A stretch of DNA of 64,000 nucleotides, taken from assembly GCA_023238725.1 (NCBI GenBank), contig CM041553.1:17783501-17847500 (forward strand), in the 5' to 3' direction. Shown piece by piece: positions 45,745 to 57,524 of this stretch. Origin of the DNA: Scortum barcoo (lineage: Eukaryota > Chordata > Actinopteri > Centrarchiformes > Terapontidae). Under the pieces are notes generated by a model, which was not told the origin of the DNA, searched no databases, and saw nothing but the letters and a program-made list of their open reading frames with translations. The position numbers and the translations under genes are program-made. How positions within the stretch are numbered: position 1 is the stretch's first letter; each line of letters begins with the position of its first letter.

Positions 45745-48430
45745 GGAAACCAAGTTCTCCCCCTCATCATCATGGTCTGCTTCTCCAGGGGCCAGCAGAC
45801 ACGTTTCAACCAAGGCTCTCATCACCACGTAAGGGTGGCAGCACAGTTGGCAGCTGGACGTCTGTCCTTAAAGTACCCACAGCCGATCTGCCTGACATGG
45901 CTGGGGATGCGAACGCCCACATTTTGACAGTCCGTGGCTGTGGTGAAGTCATGGAAACTGGAGGTGGTCCACTGACTGGTGAGGCGTCTCATGTTGTCAG
46001 CACCGACACGGAGGTGCTGAGAGTGACGTCTGCTCAGCTGTCTGATTGCTTCTTCCATGTACCTTCAGTGTGAACATTTGTGCATTTATTTTTGAATGCC
46101 AACTCACTGAGCACCAACAGCATAAGACGTGTGTGCATAAGGTGTGTGTGTGTGCCACTTGGTGGTCTAAACTTACTGAAGTCCCCCTTCTCCCCTCATC
46201 TCCTTTGTGCTGAAGTTGGTGTGACAGCCTGATGTGCCAGTGTTGTCCTCAATGGGTTTAGCAGACACGGTGCAGAAGGTAGCGGGCCATCCACAGGTGG
46301 TGGTCGCCTGCTTCAATCCCCTCACATGGACCGACCTGGAATTCCCACTGATCACACAACAACACCAAATGAACCACTAAAAATCACAAAACCACTAAAA
46401 TGAAGAATGCTCTGATGAGTTTAATGTGTAAATGAGTGTGTGTGACCTTGAAGTAATGCAGTATTTTGACATGAATATCTTTAGACATAGAGGGGAAATA
46501 TTGGGGGAGAGAAAGGGAAATTACATGCAACAAAACAGCCCAGCTGAAATCAACCCAGGGATGTTGCAGTTATGCGGTGCACATCTTAACATCTGGACTA
46601 CCAGACACTCATTGAAGTGATCTTTTGTCACATGAAACTGAATTGATTCATTTGGGACCTTTTCTGCACGTCACTTTTTGTGCTCTCTCCCTGAGTTTAA
46701 TGTCTGTCTTCTACAGTCAATCATCACATCAAGGCAAACAAGACAGAGACATAATTTTTAAAAATGTTTTCAGTGTGGTGAATTTTGATATGATGACAAT
46801 CTCATAAAGTCTCTGAATAATGTGCACTTTTTATATACAGTAAATCATAAAGGCATTCAAACAGGAATTAAATAATGTCATCTGATAAGAGAACACATTT
46901 TAAAATGGTAAGTTGGTTTTGAGATTTGTTAGTTCATCATTTGTTAGTAGAAGTTAGTTCATCCTTTTTGGTTACCAGGTGCAGTCCCCGGGAACAAGCT
47001 AGAAATTATACACATTTGATATATCACTGCCTCATAAAAGTTTATTTAACATGTTTAACATGTTAGCAAACAGTTCACACATCCAGCAGAAACCATTTGG
47101 AGTCATGTTTCCAGACAATTTTTGCTTATATTTGAACTCTGGTTTGGTCTCCACTAAATATTGAGCAAAATATCTGCTAAATGCTTCAATATGTTCACCA
47201 ATTAGTTGGCAAATTTGTCGGTCTGCATTTTGGTGCCCTGTAAGTAGTATACAGTGCATTTTTAACATCAGTTTGATTAAAAAACAGTTTAAGGAGTTAA
47301 AGCTGTCTCAAAACTGTACATTTGCAGGCTGTAAAACCAAAATAATGAGCCTAAACACGCTATAAACCTCACTTGAGTGGGCTGATAATGTTCTGCAGGT
47401 TCATCATTATATTGTATTATTCATTTGATCCATTGTTGATAAAGTGTATAAAGGCATAAAAAGTGGTCCGACAGGCATGAACAGTTTTACTGTTTCAGTC
47501 ATTTAGTTTGGTGATAAAATTGTTTGTCCATCTGTACATACCTGGGAGGCTAATAATTCTGCATTGGTGCCAAAGATCTTCACACCAGCATACATACAGG
47601 CTTTACAGTGAGAGATAGAAATGTCTCTTCCAAACCCTTTGTCAATGCCCACAGCACAATTCACTGAGAATAAAAACCACACAACAAGATTTGGTGAGAA
47701 AGCAGGTACAATTGAAAACCCCTTTAATAATTTTACCTGTTACTGCAACTATTACATCATAAATGTTAGCCCATAAAAATACCTTCTTCATATTACTCAA
47801 CATACAGTTTCTTTTTCTAGTTGAATTCAATATTGGCATGCCCATTCGTAATCACCATTTGTAAGTGGGCATTCCTGACGAGGCCAACCAAAGGGCTGTG
47901 TGTCCAAACCAAACAGCATGTTCTCCTGCTCCATCCCAAAACAGGGCTGAAATTCTTCTTCCATGACTTTAGCACTTTAACCAAGCACTTTAACTTTAAC
48001 CATGACTTTCACCTTTAAAAGCTCAAAGCGCGTAAACATACAGCTGGCACTTTGAGTTCTCAGTCAATGCTTTAATGTGTTACCTATGGGCTCATTGTTG
48101 CTGTCTAGCACTTGACACAGAACCAGTTTGTCTGGGTTGAGAGTGAAAGGATCTCATTACATTCGGACCGGGACAAAAGTGACTTCGCCTGACTCCCAGT
48201 CATCACTCCACTGTGGGATATCCGACAGGGATGAACACTGTGAAACTTACAGTTAACACATGCCATGTATCAGGCATATTACAGGTTGTAGAAAGACATC
48301 AGCTATGCTACTAAAAAAAAAACTACAGAGACCAGAAAGAGAAACTATTAGTCCGTTCTCTGACTTTACCTCTGATTCCAGTTGGTTCTGCGTTTAGAGT
48401 CCTGGTTTTAGATTGGCACTCTGTACTTCT
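45745..48430 (-). pseudogene. Glutamine synthetase (glul-type) pseudogene with retained introns
   Basis: Six blocks on the - strand align in order with vertebrate type II glutamine synthetase (glutamate + NH3 + ATP to glutamine). 48370-48425: CQSKTRTLNAEPTG. 48084-48238: IPQWSDDW ... DPFTLNPDKLVLCQV. About 47870-47946: FGMEQENMLFG ... PFGWP. 47542-47663: GIDKGFGRDISISHCKACMY and AGVKIFGTNAE. 46177-46347: WEFQVGPCEGIEAGDHHLWM, then GCHTNFSTKEM. About 45745-46062: EEAIRQLSRRH ... VGVRIP ... GYFKDRRPAANC. Most blocks keep AG and GT borders, so it arose by DNA duplication, not retroposition. Lesions: two in-frame stops (TAA TGA) before DPF, a deletion of about 32 nt with frameshift after LHRVC, and a further frameshift after RRPAANC beyond which ALVETCLLAPGE is still readable. 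The first coding part (N-terminus) was not found. Confidence 0.85.
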
Positions 48431-48827
48431 GGCGAGGGACAGATTGCAGATGCTACTTGATTGTCTTGTGAAAACTGAGGCTTTCGGACATTTTTTTTCT
48501 GTCTTCAAGGATATGCTTGCCTATGAGGGTAGAGCGTCTGCTTACTAAAACTTACTGTTTGTAGAACTATTACTTCTACTGGACCCTCATCAAATATTTG
48601 AGAGAGAAAATGTTCATGTTCAAATGCCTTTCGATCAGTGTTTTCCATGCGAAGCAACATTGGTAATAATCCCATCATAGTCTTAAAGAAGCAATAATCA
48701 GTATCTTTATCATGACTAAATCAAATGGCAGTGTGAAAGGGGTCACTGGTAGTGATGAGCTTTATGGAGCTTTATGTCGAGTTCCAGCTCAGCAATAATG
48801 ATTTTATCACCTTTGGACCAAACCAGG

Positions 48828-48990
48828 CTAGCTGTTTCCCTTTGTTTCCATTCTTTATGCTAAGCTAAGATAACCCGCTGCTGGCTGTAGTTTCATATTT
48901 ACTGTGCAGACATGAAATCTTTTCATCTAATTCTCAGCAAGAAAACAAATAAGTATGTTCTCCAAAATGTCAAAGTGTTTTTTAAAGGTA
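48828..48990. mobile_element. Probable percomorph MITE-type repeat copy
   Basis: GCTAGCTGTTTCCCTTTGTT, TTTATGCTAAGCTAAGATAA, CCGCTGCTGGCTGTAGTTTC and CCAAAATGTCAAAGTG occur in the order that I remember from a very abundant short repeat of spiny-rayed fishes. The usual terminal TTTAAAG is present at the right. The left end was not determined. Confidence 0.6.
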
Positions 48991-49105
48991 TAGTAGTATA
49001 TTGTAACAGTATTGCATCGCCCCTCCTCTACCTGCTACCTTCAGACAGTATTGTTCAGACAACACTGACAATGCACTCTAAATTTAATACTCTCTCTTAA
49101 CACAG

Positions 49106-49129
49106 CTCTCTCTCTCTCTCTCTCTCTCT

Positions 49130-49162
<33 letters not shown>
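49106..49162. repeat. (CT)n(CA)n compound microsatellite
   Basis: About 25 nt of CT repeats are followed by about 30 nt of CA repeats. Confidence 0.95.
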
Positions 49163-49164
<2 letters not shown>

Positions 49165-49704
49165 TCACACGCACACACAAACACACACTCAAAGACACAC
49201 AGGACATGCTGCTGTTGATAAAAGCAGACTCTTTTGGCCGAGGACAGAACCAGATGGCACAGCTGAAGGTGAAGTCAGTGAGGAACGCTGAGATAGCACT
49301 CAAGCAATATTTGATCTTTATTAATGGCAACAGGGTTTTGTTTGAATACAGATTTAGATGATGGAGACAGAGACAGGCAGAGGGCGGGGAGTTGATAATC
49401 AGATTATCTCCATCATTTTTCAGAGTTTGTACTATTTTTGTGCATTTTCTGATTTAGGACACACTGGAATTACATCCATTTGTTGAAATGAAATTGCTTT
49501 CACATGAGCGTGAATTCCCTTTCTTATCCTCACTGTGAGCTTGAATCTTATAATAATAATTCAAAAAGTCACAACATATTGTACCTTTACATTCCTGAAT
49601 GATTAGTAGTTAGTAGAAGCAGAGAAGATGAGGCCATAGCACACACACATCCATGAAAAGGGTAAATGTAAAATAATAAATACACAATAGAAATCTTAAT
49701 GTTG

Positions 49705-51358
49705 TTACTGTATACAGCAAGGAGCTCCAACACTCTCTAAAGCTGCGTTTAGCCCCACCAGTCCCATTTCCTGTGCATATCCGGCCACAGTTGCCACTGT
49801 GCTTTGTTTCTCCGCTGACTTCTTCTTCTTGATTGTCTCATCGCGCAATTCTGAGCACTTTTTGTCACACTTCTTCAGCGCGTACGTTTCCATGCCACAA
49901 GGTTCCCTCTCCCTCCGCAGGCTGTCCTCCAGCTGTCTCTTGAGTTTCTCCTCATTCGTTTTTTGTTGCTCAACTCTTATTCTGAGGAGCCTAAGCTCCT
50001 GCCTGAGGGCCTCTGTTCTCCTTTTCTCCGTTCTCTGATTCTCCATCTGTATGTCCCTCTCTCTCTGGTTCTCCTCCCTCTCGCGCCTGAGCAGGCCCTC
50101 CATTTGCCTTTTCGCCTCTGCCTCCTTCAGGCACTGCTCCTCCAAGCTCTGGGTGAGGTTTTCCAGCTCTCTCTGCAAAGCTTCCCTCTTCATTTCCTCC
50201 CTCTGCCTAATGGCCTGCTCTCTCTGTAGTTGCTGAACTTCCCTCTGTTTCTCCTTCTTTTCATACTCCGCTCTGTCCTTCCGCACCTCCTCCTCCATTG
50301 CTTTCCTCATTTTTTCCTCCTGCTCGGCCTTCTCCTCCAGCGTTAGAGCAACTCTGTCAAGCTGTTGTTGAAGGGCTTCTCTCCTCTCCTCTTCCTCTTT
50401 ACGAATCTCCATCAGTCTCACCATCTCTTGTATCTTCCTCTCCTTCTCCTTTTTGTCACACTCCTCCATCTTTCGTCTGAAGGCCTCCTCCCGATCTCTC
50501 GCCAATTCCTCCTCCATCTCCTTCTCCAGCTGCTGCTTTTTTATTAGCTCCTCAATCTCCCTCTTGCTTTTTTCCCGACACATCTCTAGCTCTCTTTCAA
50601 ATGCCTCCCTTATTGCTGCCTCGTGCTTCTTTTTTAACAGCTCCTCCTTCTCTTTCTGCAGCCTCCCCTCCTCCTGCAGCTCCTGAGCCAGATCCTCCTC
50701 TGCTATCTGGAGCATCTTGCTCATGTAGCAGCACCCTCCATTTGCCTGCATCACTTTGTCCACCAGGGCAAGCAGCTCGGACACTTGCTCCTTGTTCTTG
50801 GAGCTCTTGTTGTTAAAGACGCAATACCTGTCCCCACATCCAGCCACCAGCTCAGCCAGATCCCCGCACCTGTCTATCAGGTGATGCTTCACAGATGTCC
50901 CTTCTTCCAGAAGGTCTCCATGGGTAAAAACCACCACAGAGAAATTCAAAGCATGGGACCCCATTGCCTGTTTGATCTGCCGCAAAGCCTCCTTCTCCTC
51001 CTGCGTGAACCTCCCGATCTGAATGACGAGAAGGAACGCATGGGGCCCAGGGTACAGGAGGCTAACGCTCCTCCTCAGCTCCCTCTGTGCTTCCTGTGGA
51101 GTCTGGTGAGTGTCCAACAGCCCCGGAGTGTCCAGGAGCGTGAGGTGTCGGCCACGAAATTCTCCACAGGCCCTTCGACAACGCTGGGTGACGGAGGAGC
51201 TGCTAACCTTTGAGTCGAAGACCTTGCGGCCCATGATAGAGTTGGCAGTAGAGCTTTTTCCGCTGCCAGTCTTCCCCAGCAAAACCAGTCTGATCTCGGT
51301 GGGGGGGAGGGACGGCTTTCTGCCTGAAAAGGCAAAGTCAAAGAAATATTATGTTAAA

Positions 51359-51406
<48 letters not shown>

Positions 51407-51500
51407 AATGGATATGTTATGTTCAAAATAAATAAAGACACATAAATCCCAATTTACCTGCACAGGTGATAGCAGACAGCTGCTTGCTAATGGACGACAT
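49705..51500 (-). CDS. GIMAP-like (AIG1-type) GTPase with long coiled coil, 553 aa, two exons
   Basis: GIMAP/IAN proteins are septin-like GTPases of immune cells, often membrane-bound. Exon 51458-51500 starts MSSISKQLSAITCA and joins in phase 1 to exon 49705-51323. The GTPase motifs are G1 GKTGSGKSS (31-39), G3 DTPGL (from 79), the AIG1 box YPGPHAFLLVIQIGRFTQEE, G4 FTHGD (147-151) and G5 FNNK (184-187). After residue about 218 there are some 300 residues of Glu/Lys/Arg-rich heptads with very few prolines or glycines, a predicted continuous coiled coil. The protein ends GLNAALESVGAPCCIQ; CCIQ fits a CaaX farnesylation box. Start choice: this ATG lies about 60 bp below a TATA motif, and the P-loop requires the upstream exon. 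Teleosts have many lineage-specific GIMAP genes, so no symbol is given. Confidence 0.92.
51356..51409. repeat. (GAAA)n microsatellite in the GIMAP-like intron
   Basis: About 13 GAAA units fill much of the 134-bp intron. On the gene strand this is (TTTC)n, a pyrimidine tract leading to the acceptor CTTTTCAG. Confidence 0.95.
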
Positions 51501-51555
51501 ACTGTTTCTGGTAACTTGCGCCCATGAAGTGAGAACAAGAGAGAACAGAACATCA

Positions 51556-51563
51556 CTATATAG
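51556..51563 (-). promoter_or_regulatory. Possible TATA box of the GIMAP-like gene
   Basis: CTATATAG lies 56-63 bp upstream of the ATG, giving an expected start site near 51530 and a 5' leader of about 30 nt. The motif is its own reverse complement, so direction is set only by the gene. Confidence 0.4.
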
Positions 51564-52029
51564 ATCCCAGAACTGAGGGTGTGTCCAGACCTATGATGTG
51601 TTAAACCTCTCTGAACTCTAACGTGTTGCTAATATCAGTCTGGAGAAATTGTGGCCCAATAGTCTGTCTCTGAAACACTCAGATCTTATCTCTTGAGAAT
51701 AAACACTCCAGCAAGTGGTCATAGTCCAGCTAAGGCAAAGATCTTCTATACAGCTGAGATGCTGTATGTGAGGGGCTTGTGAATAAATGGGGATCAGAGT
51801 CCAGCAGACTGGTCATTTGAATTGTTGGGTGTCTTAATCTCAGAGGTTTGCTGATTAGTTGTCATTTAGGCTCCGGCTGGGATCGATAAACTAGGCACTC
51901 TTTTGTCAGTGCTGAGGTCTTTTGGAAGACCAAATAAACTGTCTAATAGTAAAAGAGTCTAGAGCTAAGCTGCAGTGGCTGCTATGAGAGGTTATATTTA
52001 GGCACAGACTTAGCTGGGCTTTGAGCTAA

Positions 52030-52430
52030 ATGCTAATTTCAATATGCAATATTTAGCAGGTATAATGTTCTTAATATGTTCATCATTTTAGTGTGGCGTC
52101 TAAGTACTGGACATGTTGAAATTTTAACCTGATAATGGGTGGATGAATAATCAGAGCATCACCAAAGTTATTATCATTTTTACTTAAGGGGGGCATGAAT
52201 GTGTGCACCAGATTTCAGGAAAATGTTTATAAAAAATAAAAATGACAACCTCCAAAAAGCAAAAAGATGTGAGGATCACCAAAATCAGTAGGATTAATCC
52301 TTTTGAGACCGTGGACATTTGTACAGAATTTCATCTCAAGTCATCCAGTATCTGCTAAGATCATCCCAACGAGTGACATACCCATCCCTGCAGCCACATG
52401 GGCTGAAATGTGAGTTATTGGCGTTACATC
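52030..52430. repeat. Degraded percomorph dispersed repeat
   Basis: ATATTTAGCAGGTATAATGT, TGAAATTTTAACCTGATAAT, ATCACCAAAGTTATTATCAT, ATCACCAAAATCAGTAGGAT and GTACAGAATTTCATCTCAAG follow each other in the order of a well-known high-copy fish repeat (from memory). Two internal GGATCACCAAA-type units are visible. Family name not assigned. Confidence 0.6.
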
Positions 52431-53369
52431 TCCAGTAAAGAGGAAATTAATATTTTTTATTTATACTATTCTCATGTGGTGCTGTTCATAATTAACTGTG
52501 AGCTGATGTAGCAGCCAATAGATAACAGCGTGTATTTGTTTCCAAACACCGCTAGACGGAGGCTGAGGTCAGTCTGTCTGATGTCACATGTCGGACGAGT
52601 CTGTTTCTGTCACAACGTGCTTCTTAGACGTGTGCTTATTCTCTTTTTTGGGACTTTTATTAATTTAATCCAATTTAAATACTGCCTAAAGAAAGACATT
52701 CAGTGAGTCGAAGAAGCTATTAAAGTCTGTAAATGAGAACATCTATTTATAGAGATTAGAATAACTTCAGCTTGAGCCTGAAATATTTTTGAATACAGTC
52801 TGAAGTTGTCTCTTAGTGAATAAGAAATCAGATACACAAACCTCACAATACCAGCACTAAGATGTTTCTCTAACATGATCTAATATTTAAGACATCAGAT
52901 CTTTTTGCTTTATAAAATTATCACCATCTATGTAATAATTCTCCTGTTTATCATCTTCTTTCCTGTGTCACTTAGTTAAAAGGCTAATATGTGGGGTCTA
53001 AAGTAATAGTGATTTATTGTTTTGATCAAGGGATTTTTGTTTCTATACTGGATATTTAGATTCAGACATTATTGCATTGTTACTCATTGTTACTCAGGGG
53101 CATCTGCTAATATTTCACAGATTCTCATTTTTTTATGTGTTTGGATATCATTCAGTTGTCGTCACCTCTTTCTAAATAACTGTTCTCACATGTACTTATA
53201 TACTTTGTTATGTAATCATTCATTCATTTAGTCAACCAGTCAGTCAGTAACAGAGTCCTCCATGATTATTGCCGATTATTGCCCTCTAGAGGCTCTTGGG
53301 GGAATGGAAACATCTATAGAAACCAAACCAGGTTCATGTACTCGCTGCTGAACCCTGCTGAACTATGAG

Positions 53370-53371
<2 letters not shown>

Positions 53372-53407
<36 letters not shown>
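53372..53407. repeat. (GT)n microsatellite
   Basis: About 17 GT units in the intergenic region. Confidence 0.95.
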
Positions 53408-53409
<2 letters not shown>

Positions 53410-54570
53410 TTAATCGTGTCTTACATGATTGCAATGATGACATATATTTCGATATCCCTGAAAAGATTTATCGACCCATTGTCACCTTCCTTCTACTAAG
53501 TGATTTATGTATTCATCTGCATGACTAATAATGCTGGACATTAGATCATCCCTCTAAACCTATTAAGGGACATGACCATCGGCATAGGAAAAAACAATGA
53601 TTGTACAGCTAAAGTATGAAGCAATGAAAAGAGATTTCATATGCAAAAAAACAGAATAACAGTTTTGCAAAATGGATACGTGCATCGTGTGACAAATTAG
53701 ATTTGTACCACAACACAAGCTGCTGGGGCAGTGAATAAAACCACATTTAAGATATCAATAGTTTATTTTTTACTGGACAGATGAGAAAAGCGTAAATTAG
53801 TTTAAAGCTACAGTACATCTGCTGTTCATGTTCTGGAGGTAGGTTTTAAGGTCTGAATATTTCAGTACTGCAGAGCTTTGTGTCTTTCTCTTTCTTACAT
53901 TCAAGTATTCACAACTTATGTAAACCAATTTCTGAACATCTACACTAGAGAAGCAGTTTCACTTGGCTTTAATGTCTTTACCTTGGATGCTTTTCCACCA
54001 TGATCAACAGAAGGAAGGGCGTGGGATTTTTTTTATCATACGTAATGGTGTTTCATAAGTATTTAAGGTAATCTGCCGGCGTCACTGTAACCAACTGTGG
54101 AAAAGAGCATCATGTCCTTGCCAGAAACGTAAAGTAAGTAATGTAATACCTATAGCTTGATGTCTGGCTGTTTGCTCATCAATAATGGAGAGTCCACGCA
54201 TGTTCGAGACGGGGCCTGGATTGTCTTACGGCTCCACTGCTCCGTCACACATGCGAGCACACCTGACTTAACTAACCGAGAGGCTTTGATGTATCTGTGT
54301 GGTTAAATGGACGGTCATGTGTGGTGACCTTGTCCTCTTTATGTCAAAACAAAAAAAGAAAAACGACAGTTAACCTACACACATACACACACATAACACA
54401 ATACTGACATATCAAATACAATTTCTTTGTAGACAAAAACAGTTTTGATTTATGTGGTGTCGCATCGAAGTACACATGAGGTGACTCTTGAGTAACACTG
54501 AAGTCTTGGGGTAGGGGGGGTTAATGTTAATGTTAATGTCAATGTCGGCAAAAAGATGGTGGGGAGGCTG

Positions 54571-57493
54571 TCAGGACGCCTTGGCGATGATGAGGATGCT
54601 CATGAGGAAGACCATGACGAAGAAGATCCACATGAAAAACCTATCCATCACCTTGGCAACCTTCTTCCACTCTGCTACTTTGACACAAGTGGCTCTCTGC
54701 TCGCGGAAGCAGTTGGCGATGAACTGGATGTTCTTCACCACCTGAGGAAGAGGCAGACAGGTGAGCAAAAGCTGAAGCACTTTAAGAAACTTTAGAAGAA
54801 GGGCAGTAACTGGATGAGAAGGTGAAGTGAGTAAACGGAGGGACAGCGTGCTCTGGCCGCGCACCTGTTTATGCTGGAGGCAGGGGCAGCAGCAGGGGCA
54901 GGCTGGGATTTGAAACTTCTCTGAGGAATAGAGGAGCTGCTCCTTCAGCCCTCCGTTCAGGTGCTGAAGGTTTATTGAATGAGGAGGGGCCTGGTAGTCC
55001 AGCTCATCCCTCCTGATGTGGTGGTACCGCTGCGTGGGCTCTCGCTTCCCCTCGCCCCTCTCCAGTCTGGAGGCGTGGTTGTTGTGGTTGTTGAAATGGT
55101 GGCGGCTGCTGTTGGCGTTGCCGTTCGCCGGGCTTTTGTGATGCTGGCTGTGGTGCATGCCGTGGCCGTTGCTGTACTTGTACGGGCCACTTTCATGGTG
55201 GTAGTCGTGGAAACGGTCATCGTGGTAGCCGCCCTTGTCACTCATGGGTTCCTCGGGGTACAGAGGCGTCCTATCGCTCTCCGGCGTGGTGCAGTTCTCC
55301 CCGACCTCGTAGACAAAGAAGATTTTGGACATGTAGTCTATGATGAGCACCTTGGCCCAGTGAGGCACCGGCTTGGCCTCGGCGCCACAGAAATGAATGT
55401 TCATGATGAAGATGGTGAGAGAGGTGGAGGCTGTGATCATAGTCATGGTGGCGATGTAGTACTTCCCTAGATGAGAAGACAAAGACAGACTGATTTATGA
55501 AGGGGAAAGATTTGAGAGGCAACACATACACAGCAGCTCTAATGTGTTGAGATTTACCACTCAAATATATGTCATGGTGCATAGACAAATCAACCTATTT
55601 TGTCCATAACTGAATTTATATGGAAGCCTATTTTTGCCAAGAAAAGAAAAATAAATTATGTGTGATAAAAAATACTTATGGTAAGTCAATATTATGATAT
55701 ACTAAGACAATCATATCAACATTAAAATCATATCAACAATTTAATTTAATTTTAAACATACAATTATTTTTAAGGCACACACTTTTAATGTATTTCATTC
55801 TTATGCTGTGGAAATTCGGTGCTTCTATAGTTTAAAGAGTTAATAATTGACAAATCTGAATGCTAACAATAATTCAGACCTATATATGGCATGCTTTCTG
55901 CAGGAGGCATGCTCTCAGCCACCAACAGCTGGAACACAGTGAGCGCAAGCAGCACTGTGACCCCAAGGGAAACCTTCTCCCCTGAGTCTGCCGGCAGGTA
56001 GAAGCCCAGCGGGGCCAGGAACGAGATGAGGAAGCAGGGCAGGAGCAAGTTGAAGATGTAGAAGGAGGAGCGGCGCTTCAGGAGAAGGGTAAATGTGATC
56101 TCTGTGTAAGGGTCCGAGCAGCAGCCATACATCATGACGTTTCTAACTGCTGGCATGCCGTGACACTCCCACTCTACGTTCTCCACAAAGTCAGACAGGT
56201 CACCGCTGTCCATGCCCAAACTGATGTCCACCTGTGTGGAGGACACACAGGTCACGTGGATGCACAAACTAACAACTAGAAGGATAGATAATTATTCCCC
56301 TTACATATAGTTATGGAAAAGAAGTTATTCACTGCCTGCTGTTTGGTGACAAGCAAGGATGTTCAGTGGATGTTTTCAGGTTTTCCTCTGTTTTCATAAT
56401 TTCAGTAGCTACATTGTTATTATAGAAATGTCAGCAGTACTCCTCTATACTTTACCAGTTTAAGTATTTACCAAAATTTTGTATACTGAGTCTGTCAAGC
56501 TGAAGCTCACAGACATGAAGCTGAAGCTGAATTCAACCCAGCTCCATTAAAGGAAGTTATGAATGTTATAAAGCATCATTTGAGGGGGATGAGTGAAGGG
56601 AGACTATCACTTTTATCAATGACTCATCATTGACACATCATTGAGTCATACTGACTGAGTCAGACTTCAGCATTTACAGTATGTTAAAAAAAAGGCAGTC
56701 TTCAACCCAGAATATGAACTGACTCAAACAAGACAAAGGGGGTAATCCCCTCTGGTTTTACTCCATCACTCTCCCTGCTTCAGCACACCTGGTTGCCATT
56801 GTAGGTCCAGGAGCCGAAGGTGAGGTTGCACTGCTGCCAATCGAAGGGGAAGTAGGAGACATCCACCACACATGTGCTCTTTGTGATCGCCGGAGAGTCC
56901 CAGATGATCTCTCCGTTGTAACGCAGCTTCACATTTGTGCTGGAGGCATCTGCAGACTCCTCATCGGCTCTACATAAACATACAGAGGAAAGGACATATT
57001 TGTAACTAATGCAACTAATGATCATTTTCATAATCCATTATGAAAATAATCCTTATTTTCTATATTGATTGATTTTTGTTTAAAAACAAAGCTGGAAAAA
57101 ATTTATATTTTTACAAAATTTGAAACATGAAAAAATAAATGACAATCAAAATAGTTCCCAGGAAAATTTCTGATTAATGAATCGACTTTTGTTGGGTAGT
57201 TTAATTTATAACCAAACATATATTATCAACTAACAATTATGTGAGATGAAAAGAAAAGACTCTACTTAAATACATCAGTTGAGTGAATGTACTTCATGAC
57301 ATTCTCCCTGTTTTATATTTATCTCCTGTGACTGACTTGTTGTAGAGCACAATGTCCGGCTTCCAAACCAGGTCGCTGGGGATGTTGATCATCTCGAGGT
57401 CATCATAGTCCTCCTTGTCCCACTTCAGGTATGCGTCATGCCAGACTTGCCTGATCCACAGGTACGTGGTTAGCACCTGGTTCCTCTCATCCT

Positions 57494-57524
<31 letters not shown>

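Larger units (their letters stand above)
48431..49704. other. Intergenic region, pseudogene to GIMAP-like gene
   Basis: Contains a probable percomorph MITE copy (48828-48990) and a (CT)n(CA)n microsatellite at 49106-49162. An AATAAA on the - strand at about 49316-49322 may serve the GIMAP-like gene. No other gene was seen. Confidence 0.5.
51564..54570. other. Intergenic region, GIMAP-like gene to nicotinic receptor
   Basis: 3 kb of AT-rich sequence. It contains a degraded dispersed repeat at 52030-52430 and a (GT)n tract at 53372-53407. No coding region is supported. Confidence 0.5.

Noticed and set aside
49963..51213. Several + strand open frames of 60-142 codons
   Set aside because: They are antisense to the GIMAP-like coding exon.
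54979..55470. 163-codon open frame on the + strand
   Set aside because: Val-rich antisense shadow of the His-rich loop exon of the nicotinic receptor gene.
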